Origin: Cudoniella acicularis
Taxonomy: Eukaryota; Ascomycota; Leotiomycetes; Helotiales; Helotiaceae
DNA length: 26,186 nt
Direction: 5' to 3'
Assembly: GCA_013054445.1 (NCBI GenBank)
Contig: JAAMPI010000773.1
Location: 1 to 26,186, forward strand
A program made the translations under genes and the position numbers. How positions within the stretch are numbered: the stretch's first letter is position 1; the number at the start of each line of letters is the position of its first letter. Positions 8,536-18,100 of the stretch are shown one piece after another. The notes beneath the pieces were generated by a model. The model was given only the letters and a program-made list of their open reading frames with translations. It ran no database searches and was not told the DNA's origin.

Positions 8536-11201
8536 ATGCAGGCTTCAGGACCGACAAGAGCCGCCTCAAGTGCGACTGTCGAACAGCATTTCGGCGATGC
8601 CGCAGCAGCCCATGGCGGCTTTGCGTTCCAGGGTAATGTCTACGGAAATATCAATGTTCCTGGTCAGTCTGTCCTTTAGCCCTTGTCCACTAGCCTGGCT
8701 ATACAACATATAGTGAACGTGAGTGTTTGGCGGGATGGCGAGGCCGTAGAAGGATAGAAAGCTAACAGGTGATCTACGATTAGAGAACCCACTCAACAGT
8801 TTACCGTACGCTAAGGAGGCGCCGTTTAATGCGTACCAGAGACAACACGAACCTCCCTGCCTCGACAACACCCGTGTCGATATCCTTCACGAGATATATA
8901 CATGGGCTAACGGACAAGACGAGCGGTGCATCTTCTGGCTAAATGGCTTAGCTGGTACGGGAAAGTCAACGATTTCCCGCACTATCGCTCGCAGATGCTT
9001 CGAGGAGGAGCGGCTTGGGGCTAGCTTTTTCTTTACAAAGGGTGGGGGAGACGCGGGCCACGCTAGCAAGTTCGTTACAAGCATTGCTGTACAACTTGCT
9101 AGTAGTGTTCCTTCTCTCCAGTGGCATATTCGTACAGCTGTAACGGAGCGAAGCGATATTGCAAACCAGTCTCTCCGTGACCAGTGGCATCAACTTGTCC
9201 TCCGTCCCCTATCGAAGCTGGATGACAATAATTGCCGTTCCTCGTATGTCCTCGTCATTGATGCGCTCGATGAGTGTGACGGTGATAATAATATCCGGAT
9301 TATTCTACAACTCTTAGCTGAAGCTCGATCATTACGGAAAGTCCAGTTACGAGTGTTTCTCACGAGCAGACCCGAGATTCCAGTCCGACATGGATTTACT
9401 CAAATACCAGACTCGGAGCGCCAGGATTTTGTTCTCCACAGCATATCGCCGGCGATTGTTGACCACGACATCTTTCTCTTCCTAGAATATAATCTAGGAC
9501 TCATCGGTCAAGACGATGAACAAGATCCTGGCTGGCCAGGTTCAGAAGCTATTCGACGTCTAGCTGACGCTGCAAGTGGCCTGTTTATTTGGGCTGCAAC
9601 TGCTTGCCGATTTATTCGTGAAGGCCTATCCACTGAGGAAAGACTATGTTTGCTTCTTGAGGGTGATAATGCCCCCGCCACTCCAGAAGAACACCTCAAC
9701 CGGATGTATACCACTGTTCTGCGAAACTCTATCCAACTAAGCTATATAGAACAAGAGAGACAAAGATTCTATAGTATGCTGAGACATTTCCTTGGAAGTA
9801 CTGTCGTTCTATTTTCCCCTCTCTCGGTCAAATCTTTAAGCAGGCTGCTTCATATTACAAAGCAAGAGGTGAACCGGACTTTGAAAAGCCTCCATGCAAT
9901 CCTAGATATTCCAAAGGATGAGAACCGCCTGCTCCGTCTCCACCACCCATCATTCCGAGACTTTCTCCTCAATAACGACAGGTGCAAGGATCGAAACTTC
10001 TGGGTGGACAAAAAGCAAGCACATCAGACGCTAGCCAATAGCTGTATACAGCTTATGTCAACTTCTCTAAAGCAGGACGTCTATGGCCTAGATACTCCTG
10101 GTGTGCTTACAAGCGATGTCGATAGCAATCGAATTCAGGATTGTCTTCCTCTTGAGGTCCAGTATGCATCTCTCTACTGGATTCAGCATCTACAGAAGAG
10201 TGGTGCTCAGCTTCACGATCACGACCAAGTATATCAGTTTCTGCAAGAGCACCTTCTTCACTGGCTTGAGGCGCTTGGGTGGATGGGGAAGATTGCTGAA
10301 GGGATTTATGCAATCGCTGCTTTGGAGTCAATTGCTCTAGTAAGCCTACTATGGATATTATAGAAGGTTCTCCGACTAAATTCTTACATAGGCTAGTGAC
10401 TGCCCTAATTTATACGCGTTTGTCCATGATATAAAGCGATTCGCGCTCTACGGCCGGCAAGTGATCGAGCAGGCTCCTCTACAAGTATATTGTAGTACAC
10501 TTATTTTCGCGCCAATGATGAGTATAGTAAGAAAACGGTTCAGAGATCGAGTACCTCTATGGATACGAGAATTACCTAAAGTTGACAATCATTGGAGTGC
10601 GGTTCTACAGGCGCTCGAGGGGCACAGTGGCGCGGTCTGGTCAGTAGCCTTCTCACACGACTCGAAGCTACTAGCATCGGCGTCAGACGACGAGACAGTG
10701 CGGATCTGGGACGCGGCTACAGGTACACTACAACAGACGCTCGAGGGGCATAGCGACGNAGTCAGGTCAGTAGCCTTCTCACACGACTCGAAGCTGCTAG
10801 CGTCGGCATCATACGACAAAATAGTGCGGATCTGGGACGCGGCTACAGGCACGCTACAGCAGAGTATCGCAGTTGATAGCTACGTCTCGACTTTATCGTT
10901 TGATGTTACAAACTCGATCTTGATCACAAACATTGGTCGTGTTAAGGTAGATAGAACTGGGATCCCCCCTTTGTCTATATCTTCTCAAGAGGTAGACGGT
11001 AAAAGTGACCGTAAAGGATTAGGTATTAGCGGGTCTTGGGTTACATGGAACGACCAGAACCTGCTTTGGTTACCACCTGGCTTTCGGGCTGTAACTTCTG
11101 ATGTTTCGCTTACGGGTTCGACACTCGCTATCGGATGTCAATCTGGGAAGGTTTTTATTATCAGAATTTCATTAAACATTCTACGTAGGTACTGTTCTTA
11201 A
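8536..11201 (+). CDS. NACHT-WD40 NLR (NWD/STAND) protein
   Basis: Fungal NOD-like receptor: the repeats sense a ligand and the NACHT NTPase then oligomerises. My model is 8536-8662, 8784-10339, 10392-11201, giving 830 residues with all phases matching. Intron 1 (121 nt, GTCAGT..GATTAG, branch GCTAAC) skips a TAG at 8677; its donor is weak. Intron 2 (52 nt, GTAAGC..ACATAG) skips a TAG at 10361. Residues 1-43 are Gly/Ala/Asn-rich and unstructured, with a motif shared with the HeLo-like neighbour. NACHT: Walker A GLAGTGKST at 97-105, Walker B YVLVIDALDEC at 197-207, then FLTSRPEIP. Helical region to about 630, then only two canonical WD40 units (635-718) and a degenerate tail. NWD proteins usually have more repeats; an N at 10759 suggests the array is collapsed in assembly. 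Confidence 0.85.
10611..10862 (+). repeat. Two 126-bp WD40-coding tandem repeats
   Basis: Units 10611-10736 and 10737-10862 each encode 42 residues (LEGHS...VAFSHDSKLLASAS...VRIWDAATGTLQQ). They differ at 16 bases plus one N at 10759, about 87% identical. Amino-acid changes cluster at a few positions: GAVW versus D-x-VR, and D-DET versus Y-DKI. Confidence 0.9.
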
Positions 11202-11809
11202 TAAAGTCAACTTGCCTTTAAAAACAGATACTATATTAATAAACATTATCTTCTCTTTTATTTATATTTTATTAACCAATCTAGAAGAGAGGTGTAGGGA
11301 ACGCTACACTTATATACTATCGTGGATTTAGTTCTTCTATTCCTTTCTAGAATGCTCTTTGTCTGGCGAATCATGTGATACCTATTCTAGTTTTGTAGTT
11401 AGTGGCTCAAACAGACTGTGGCTAACTGTGGCTGCGGCGCGCAAAACCTGAAGAGTATTAGGTAATCAGAGGACCTAGAGCAGTAAGCTCCTTATATCCT
11501 AGCCTCTCTTTGAGCAAAACAATCAACGACTATTTATATATCAATTAGTATAGTTGTTCTATGTATTTTATTATTTTATAATCATGAAAATGTCGTTGAG
11601 ATACACTATAGAGTCATAAGCAAGTAGAAGCAGAAAAACTTACTAGACGTAGAATAAATTTAAACTATAACTAATTAAACCTACCGTGAGATATAATAAA
11701 GCCGCGTTAGGGATTTAAGATCGCAGAAGCAGTAGATCATTTTGATAGACTAGAAATACCGGAAGATTGTTCTGTGTTAATAAATTAATTATTTTTGTTA
11801 GACTTACCG
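11202..11809. other. NLR 3' flank inside the element, AT-rich
   Basis: AT-rich, with stops in every frame. I looked on both strands for the missing N-terminal half of the transposase and did not recognise it. It may be RIP-eroded element sequence. Confidence 0.35.
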
Positions 11810-11857
11810 GGGTCACGTTTCGGTTTGCAGGGATTTTCGCTTTACAGGGACGTCTCT
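11810..11857 (-). repeat. Right terminal inverted repeat
   Basis: Reverse complement of the left repeat at 44 of 48 positions, followed directly by TA at 11858-11859. The four differences are all A or T here against G or C in the left copy, as if this end had been RIP-mutated. Confidence 0.85.
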
Positions 11858-11859
11858 TA

Positions 11860-12965
11860 GATGCTTTGCGAGTCGCGGAAGAAGCGATGGAGCTGATTAA
11901 AAACGGGTTTCAAAGAGACAGAATGTAAATGATAAAGCAGAGTTGGGCGTGAACAGTAGTGGACAAAAAAACAAAGCCATGCTTTCCTCTAAGAGTCTCA
12001 ATTGGATAGAAACAGCCAGAAACCCCGTCCAAGACATACGATCGGACCTCCTGGAATTGATTTCTTTATTTGGGGAAATGTCGGAACACGGGGCGTTGGA
12101 TTTGTGTTCGTGGGGGAGTAACGGATCATGCAGGTGATGAGATCAATGTCCATACCAACGAAAATGATTCAAAGGACAAAGGGGTACTAGTGAGAAGCTA
12201 TTCCGCCTTCGCACCTTCGCCTTTCGAAAAGCTGTGCGTTGGGGTAAGCGCATGGGAGATACCGTCGCATATCTCTACTGAAGAAGATAAAACCGAATTT
12301 GAAACTTCTTTCTTCCTCAACCGGGGGTCCCGTCAATATTCGCTCCGATGATTAAGCACTGCAAATGGGCCTCAAGTACAAGGATGATCGAGGTCCACAA
12401 TCATCGACCTGGCAGGCCGTCCGAGATCCATGAAATAGCGGTTTGTCAAATTATATTATATGAGGGGTGAAAACGCAATATCAGAGCGTATTAATACATT
12501 TGCAAGACTCCGCTATGGAAACCCCATCCGAGCTCTCTGCGAAAAAGAAAAATAATGAGAATGTCCAATGTCGACACTTTGTGGTGTGCGCATACGACAG
12601 AGCTATAAAGCTCTCCCTCATGAATCCATAACCAAGCCCAATGCCAATCCAAGCAGATTGCAGCTGACGCAGTTTTCCACAGACCAAGTAGTGACGTCAG
12701 TTCCGGGAAACGGCCAGAACTCAGGAGAAGGAAGAGTGCCGACTTTCAGTGGGCTTGTGAGGATCAATTGTCGGTGATTCTGGAGATGTTGGAAAACGAG
12801 AGCAAGGAGGGCACACCATTGTGGAGAAAACAAGAAATCAAGTGGGAAGAAACGCCGAGGTTGTCGCCGCCGCCAGCCACGCCCTAAAACGCCAACACCT
12901 ATGAAAAAAAACACAGTTTCTAGACAACCTGTCGTCCGGATAGGTTCAAGTTATTCATCGTAAAA
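11860..12965. other. Intergenic; no recognisable gene
   Basis: Open frames of up to about 98 codons occur on both strands, but none has a convincing start, composition or motif. A perfect CRE palindrome TGACGTCA lies at 12692-12699, about 270 bp upstream of the DUF336 gene. Confidence 0.4.
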
Positions 12966-13549
12966 ATGTCGAGAGATAGATCGAGGTCGAGTCCTGTCAC
13001 GCCTAGGCTGATTGAGCCTCCGCCGACCGATGTAAGTTGTGCTTGGAATGCTGGAAGTGGGATGCTAACGAAAATGTCTCGCAGCTCGACTCGATTTCGC
13101 GAATGGATGCCTCTCTCGCCTTCGAACATTTCACGACTGAAGATGCCTGGGCGCTGGGCTCTGCGCTCCGAAACCGTCTCCTCCCTATACCAACACCCGT
13201 TGTAATTAATATCTCGCTCGCGAACCAGAATCAGACCCTGTTCCACACATGCACGCATTCAGGAGTTATGCCGGATAATGATAGTTGGGTAGCGAGGAAA
13301 AGGAAGACTGTGCTGCGTTGGGGAGTCAGCACTTGGTACATGCATTGCAAGTTTGATGGAGACGAGCTCGCTTTCAGAGACAAGTATGGATTGGGGAACA
13401 GTGCGGGGGAGTACGCCATCCATGGTGGCGGTGTGCCGATAAGAGTCACTGGGGTTGAGGGTGTGGTGGCAGTTGTCGTTGTGAGCGGATTGAAGCAGCA
13501 CGAGGATCATGGTGTTATTGTGGAGGTAATTAGGGAAATGTATTGTTAA
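12966..13549 (+). CDS. DUF336 / UPF0303 family protein (GlcG/HbpS-like; yeast YBR137W type)
   Basis: Small conserved cytosolic protein of the heme-degrading-domain-like (DUF336) family; the biochemical role of fungal members is not settled. Spliced 12966-13031 and 13085-13549: exon 1 encodes 22 residues, followed by a 53-nt intron (GTAAGT..TCGCAG with branch GCTAAC), phase 0 on both sides, giving 176 residues, close to the yeast homologue. Recognisable blocks are DAWALGSALRNRL, PVVINISLANQNQTLFH, PDNDSWVARKRKTVLRWGVS, GEYAIHGGGVPIRV and GVVAVVVVSGLKQHEDH near the C-terminus. The first exon is Ser/Arg/Pro-rich (SRDRSRSSPVTPR), a likely disordered tail. An unspliced ATG at 13037 would lie in the intron. 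Intact, single-copy housekeeping type; it marks a return to ordinary sequence outside the TIR element. Confidence 0.92.
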
Positions 13550-15031
13550 GTGGTGGCTAGGTGGCTGTTTGCATTTTGCGATAGAGTTTGAGACACTGGA
13601 TTTAATATCTTGGGCTGTATGTTGATCGATAACGGGAAAATAGAAGGACATAGACCGTTTTGACATATGCCTGGTTGGCAATTGTTCCAAGAAGCAGCTC
13701 GCCCCTTCACCGTTTACCCCTCAAAAGATTCAAATTCTTGGGAGTTTTTCATGCGTCTTCAAGACCAGCGATTTGAACTCCCTGTCTCCTTCGGTTTCGC
13801 TCGTTCAGCCATCGGAAAGTTCCAATTTTCCGATTTCAGCTACTGAATTGGGCATGAGCAGAGCAATTTGCACTCCAAATATTGTTTACGTTCGTGCTAC
13901 TCGTTTGCTTTCCATCAATCTCTTTCGAAGTCCATTTCGGTAAGGAAAGAGCCAGAGAGAGTGCTGTTACGGCCTTTCAGTGTCGCTCTTTCGCCTCGAA
14001 GCAAGTAGGTACAGACTGAAAGGTTTCAATTCCAAGCAAGTACAATGATCACCAGTTGCTGTTGCATTTAATTGCGAGACTTGCTCTTTCCGTCTGACTG
14101 GGTTGTTTCCTCGCTCCTTCCGAAATAGCAATGTCTTTGCACGACGTGCATCGCAAGTCAGCATCTGGGGATTGTCGTGAGAGAGAATGCTCTCATTCCT
14201 CAGAATCCTCACTGCGGGAACGAAATTTGAATGTTGGCTTCAAGCACGGCTTAGGGACTTTGAAAACACCGATTGGAGGTCAATGCGTGAACCCAGAGCT
14301 GATGGCGGGGGAGAAGCGAAAGGAGACACTTGGGGTTCAGGTGGTTTTGATGTAGGTGGCTTTCCTGTGGGCGATTCTCCAACACCCAACCTATCAGCTC
14401 AATATTCTCGGCTCAAAAATGCCCATGGAGGCGAACGCTTTGTTGAAGCTGTCAAGTCACAGGTTACTGTGACACTTTATTGTCAGCTCCTCAACGGGCA
14501 TTCAACTCTCCCTCAACTCCCCCAAATCATTACCATGCAACCTCGCTCTTTCCCCCACTCAAGACTTCAACTCCACGGCTATGATTGCCTCTTTCCACAC
14601 TTTTCATCCTTTGAAGGGTCGCTCTGCTTCTCATACGTTGTGAGATGGGGTCCTCACTCTTTCCTCTATCAGCACCTCTCCACCGTACCTCAACGCAACT
14701 TCCTCTTTTCACTGCTTACCACCCATCCACAATATTCCCCCCTCTTCTCTCCGCTTCATCACTCCTCCCCTCAACACCACAACCAGAGCACTCTCAACCA
14801 GACAACCAAACACCCCCATTAGCGTGCTAGCCGCCCATAAAGTCCAGCTCCCTCCCACTTTTTTTCTCTTTTCTTTTCTTCTTTTTCAACATCAAACAAC
14901 ATTCATCACCAACATCGCTTTGCAGCATCACTTTGCGTCATCAACACATCACCGCACATCCCTTCTTCTCTTCATATCCATCTTCATCGAAAGATCCAAG
15001 GATCCATCGCACACTCTTCGACATTGTCACC
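13550..15031. other. Long intergenic region; CT-rich promoter of the downstream secreted-protein gene
   Basis: No gene recognised. A 211-codon plus frame (14187-14822) has a low-complexity, His/Ser/Pro-rich C-terminal half derived from pyrimidine-rich DNA. From about 14690 to 14930 the plus strand is C/T-rich, the usual core-promoter sign of well-expressed fungal genes, pointing to the gene at about 15032. Confidence 0.45.
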
Positions 15032-15664
15032 ATACACTTCTCTCGTCTCGCCGTCACTGCACTTGCTGCATCTCTTTCTGGACTCGCAACTGTACACATT
15101 GCCTATGACACCGTCGAGCCTCGCGGTGATACTGGCTGTGGCAAGCTTGCGAAGGACCAAGACACTCTCCAAGCTATCCCAGTGGTCGATCATTCCCCAC
15201 GTTTCAGCAAGTACAACATTACACTGGAGTACGCTAAACCTATCGACGAACCACTGTGGTACTTCTTGGAGAGCGGCCACCCTTGGGACATGTCCTCCTA
15301 CAATGAATACAACAATTTCACACTCTCATTGAAGAAGGGAAACCTGACCGTATTTGGGGCCTCTTGTGGACTCAACCGTCTTTACTGGAGCAATCGCATT
15401 CGGGTGCCTTCGTGCCCGATTAAGCCCACTGAATACAACTTTGACAACCCGAAGCCACAATCTTGGACCGTGCAATCCAAATGCATCAATAGACAGCAGG
15501 TTCAAGTCCTCTTTCCCAAGTTCAAGGGAAAAGTTGAGACTGACAAAGTGTGGTGGACACTGAGCCCAAATGTGTCTTATTCTAATTCGGACCTTTTGGA
15601 ATATAACACGCGTACTTCGGAAGACTCAATGAATCTTCACTTGGTAAGCTTTCAAAAATCTTGA
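15032..15664 (+). CDS. Secreted glycoprotein of unknown function with apparent start-codon loss
   Basis: Unrecognised family. The frame 15032-15664 encodes 210 residues: a signal-peptide-like start (HFSRLAVTALAASLSGLA) then a hydrophilic body with several N-glycosylation sequons (NIT, NFT, NLT, NVS) and Cys residues in CGK, SCGL, PSCPI and KCIN contexts, suggesting an extracellular disulfide-bonded protein. The codon where Met belongs is ATA (15032-15034) in an otherwise good context, CACC-ATA-CAC. No ATG lies in the open frame upstream (to 14933), and the next in-frame ATG is past residue 80. The 3' end is uncertain: GTAAGC at 15644 plus a CTAAC at about 15682 suggest an intron, after which an alternative frame ends near 15783 or 15793. 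It is either a decaying gene or one with an unusual start. Confidence 0.5.
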   Translation: MHFSRLAVTALAASLSGLATVHIAYDTVEPRGDTGCGKLAKDQDTLQAIPVVDHSPRFSKYNITLEYAKPIDEPLWYFLESGHPWDMSSYNEYNNFTLSLKKGNLTVFGASCGLNRLYWSNRIRVPSCPIKPTEYNFDNPKPQSWTVQSKCINRQQVQVLFPKFKGKVETDKVWWTLSPNVSYSNSDLLEYNTRTSEDSMNLHLVSFQKS

Positions 15665-16230
15665 GGTGTTGCGAGCCCGAAACTAACTCGGAAGAAGAAC
15701 CTGAACCTCAGTCCTCGTACAACGAAACTTTTCTCTTCTCTTATGAGCTCAACATGGTTGTCATCAACGCAACAAAGGCTTGAAGAGGGATGATGGGTCT
15801 TCAATTGGCCAGTTGAATATTATCAACAGCAATGATGGTTAGCACGACTACTTTCGGTATATGTATTGTCGGTTTCACTTTATGGATGCGTTACAGGACG
15901 GACTTGGAGCATGAAGGATGGTCTTAGTCCTCGGGTTTCTATATAACTCTAATCAATGGCGATATCGGGCGTCCTCGTACTCGTATTCAAAATTCAATAA
16001 GTCTCTTTCTCTCAATGTTGTATTTACCAAAGTGTTGATCTGGTTTCGCTATCTTAGATGTTGCCTTCACTACTGGTTCCGTTAGGTCAAAGATTCTCGA
16101 GTTTCGAAAGATTTTTAATTTGTTTGGCCAAAAATTTAAAGTCTGCTACAACCTTTAACTAAAAAGAATCAAAGTTATTATGACTTGAAAGTATGTCTTT
16201 ATACTTATATTAGTGTTTTGCTCTAACTCT

Positions 16231-16666
16231 CCTTTTCTCTACCACGACCTAGGAAAGATAGAGGAAAGAATAGCTTTAAAAATAAACAGAAAGGCTAGAT
16301 AAGAAAGAGGGAGCGCCTAGGATACTTTAAAAAAAAAAGGAATAGCGAGGAAGAGAAAGACCTATATTGCCTACTAAAAACACGCCTAATTAGACTCTCT
16401 TACTATAATTATAAACTTTCTCTAGGAAATATATCTTAAATTTTTAATGATATTCCTAATTTAGTATTTATATCCTTATTTCCTTATTCTCTTTATCATT
16501 TTAACTATTACTCTCTACCCCTCTCTCTCCCCCTCCCTCCATACCCCTACCCCTTAAAATCACCTAGCCTATCCTTTCCTCCGCTACGACCTAGAAAAGG
16601 CTAGGCAAGGTTAGACCCTACGGAAAAGCTGAGGAAGGAATTGCTTCAAAAATAGCCGGAAAGGAA
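16231..16666 (+). repeat. Diverged direct repeat pair
   Basis: The block at about 16231-16300 (ACGACCTAGGAAAG...ATAGCTTTAAAAATAAACAGAAAGG) recurs at about 16573-16666 (ACGACCTAGAAAAG...TTGCTTCAAAAATAGCCGGAAAGG), with an insertion in the second copy. Most differences are G/C in the second copy and A/T in the first. Confidence 0.5.
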
Positions 16667-17059
16667 GAGGAAGGAAGAGGAAGATCTTGGTAGGCGGATG
16701 AAGAGGATAGGCTGAGCCTAATACTGACTTCTATAAAGCTATCTCTAACTACGATGATACTGTGATGTTCCTGACCTTGCAGGAGATTTTGAAATATCCG
16801 CAAAAGCAGAATGATTCACGGCTCCACCGATCCTATGACGATTTGCCTTCTACCAGTTCCGAGTTGGTTTAAAAAAGCCGCAAGAGATTCTGGGAGAATT
16901 CGTAATCTTTATGCTTTCTTTCTTCGAGAGGACAGGAGCAACCCTTCGAATGGACACCTGTCATGAATCTGCTAGATCCACTAGTATGGAAAATTGCTAA
17001 CTGGAAGATTTAAGGAGGAAGAAATTTATCAAGCGCTTCCTTTTTGAGAAGGGATAGGG

Positions 17060-17113
17060 GGGTGTAAGAGTGTGTGCTAGTGTAAGGGTGTAAGGGTGTA
17101 AGGGTGTCAGGGA
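17060..17113 (+). repeat. GTAAGGGT minisatellite
   Basis: Three to four short tandem copies of GTAAGGGT (with variants GTAAGAGT and GTCAGGG), followed by a GTGTGTATGTAT run. It resembles but does not equal the fungal telomere repeat TTAGGG. Confidence 0.7.
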
Positions 17114-17365
17114 TGAGATGAAAAGGGTGTGTGTATGTATATGAAAAGGTAAGGGATTTAGAAAGTATGAGACTTTTTTAAATAACTCGAGGAATCTCTC
17201 GGTATGAGAGAGAAGGCCTAGGTTTAATATCGCGATAGTACTACTAATGTGTTTATAAGTTTGAAAATGTCCCTAGATTTGTGAATGGCTTACGAGTTTG
17301 ATGTCCCGGCAGTTTCTCGCCTTTTATTTTATACCCCTGAAAGCTGGGGTGCTGAGCCAGTGGAT

Positions 17366-17486
17366 AGGCTGGAGTTAAGTAATTCGTAAGAGTATTAAAT
17401 ATTAGCTTTTGTACCTGTGAGAGGTTTTGAACCCTTAAACAGGCTGTCATTAAGTAAGTCGTCAGAGTATTAAATATTAGTTTTTT
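17366..17486 (+). repeat. Short direct repeat, 75-bp offset
   Basis: AGGCT, then TTAAGTAA, TCGT, and AGAGTATTAAATATTAG, occurs at about 17366-17406 and again from 17441, with a few substitutions. Confidence 0.6.
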
Positions 17487-17750
17487 TGTTTCTACGGATT
17501 TAGGAGTGCTTGGCGAAGTTGGAGGTGGATCACGGGATACCTCTAAGCTTGGTTGCCTTGAAGGGAACTAAGTAGTAGTGGAGAACACGCATACATAGAA
17601 TTAATTAAAGAATCTCTCGAAATTCATTATCTTACGTTTTCTATGCTCCTACTCTAGGTGTGATGAAATTTCCCAGAGTTCATCCGGTTTGTAGCAGCTA
17701 CACCACGCCTAATTTTCATTATTCTACCAACAAATTTCGCACAGCCTTCA

Positions 17751-18100
17751 ATGTCGTGTGAATGCCAAACATCGCTGCTTACAGCGAAGTTATTATTCTT
17801 TTCCGTCGGCATATGCACCATCGCCCTCCTCCTCTTCTACTGTCTCTTCCGCATCTTCCTCAAACTCATATACCCCGAGTGAATCTACGGCTGGAAATTC
17901 TACCGTCTTAATCTCAATATGAAAATGGTAATATAACTGGGTGACAATATTGAGGGCTTTTATGATCGTCGTGGCGAGGGCTTTGGTACGAGGTAATGTA
18001 TTTTATTCTGCTTTCGGCATATTAATAAGATACCTGGGAAGGGGAAGTGGCCCGATCCTAGAGAGGCGATTGGGGAGCTGGCGTAGGCACAGCCTATTCT
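17751..18100 (+). pseudogene. Broken gene for a small single-pass membrane protein
   Basis: Unrecognised. From the ATG at 17751 the frame encodes a hydrophobic helix near the N-terminus (FFSVGICTIALLLFYCLF) followed by FLKLIYPE, then TGA at 17880-17882. The same frame continues sensibly (IYGWKFYRLNLNMKM), has TAA at 17934-17936, and goes on with GDNIEGFYDRRGEGFGTR to a GTAATG. After a possible short intron it reads RYLGRGSGPILE. The two stops are what CGA to TGA and CAA to TAA changes would give. The frame's coherence across both stops is the main evidence. A membrane anchor with a cytosolic tail is inferred. Confidence 0.35.

Larger units (their letters stand above)
6867..11857. mobile_element. 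4.99-kb TIR-bounded element carrying an NLR/HeLo-like gene pair
   Basis: The two ends are 48-bp inverted repeats in inward-facing orientation, matching at 44 of 48 positions. A TA dinucleotide directly abuts both ends (6865-6866 and 11858-11859), the target duplication expected of Tc1/mariner-pogo elements. Inside the left end lies a decayed transposase C-terminus running toward that end, as in Fot1-like elements. In place of the rest of the transposase are a HeLo-like gene (-) and a NACHT-WD40 gene (+). Fot1-type elements are about 2 kb, so roughly 3 kb is extra. Seen: repeats, TAs, transposase remnant. Inferred: that this was or is one transposable unit with cargo. Alternatives: nested insertion into an old transposon, or two separate transposon ends. 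Confidence 0.6.
15665..17750. other. AT-rich gene-poor region with decayed repeats
   Basis: No intact gene. It contains a diverged direct repeat (16231-16666), a GTAAGGGT-type minisatellite (17060-17113) and a short direct repeat at 17366/17441. Stop codons are dense in all frames. It looks like repeat-derived, RIP-affected DNA. Confidence 0.55.

Noticed and set aside
8677..8679. TAG after the NLR N-terminal motif
   Set aside because: A 121-nt intron (8663-8783) ending GATTAG, with GCTAAC 15 nt upstream, removes it and gives matching phases; total coding length is then an exact multiple of three. The GTCAGT donor is weak, so this is not certain.
10361..10363. TAG apparently ending the NACHT reading frame
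   Set aside because: It lies inside a good 52-nt intron (10340-10391, GTAAGC..ACATAG, CTAA branch). Splicing joins the frames in phase and restores family-like sequence.
11580..11800. Possible N-terminal half of the pogo transposase near the right TIR
   Set aside because: All frames have many stops and I could not recognise the helix-turn-helix start; unsupported by eye.
14187..14822. Plus-strand frame of 211 codons
   Set aside because: The C-terminal half is low-complexity translation of CT-rich promoter DNA; no domain or signal seen.
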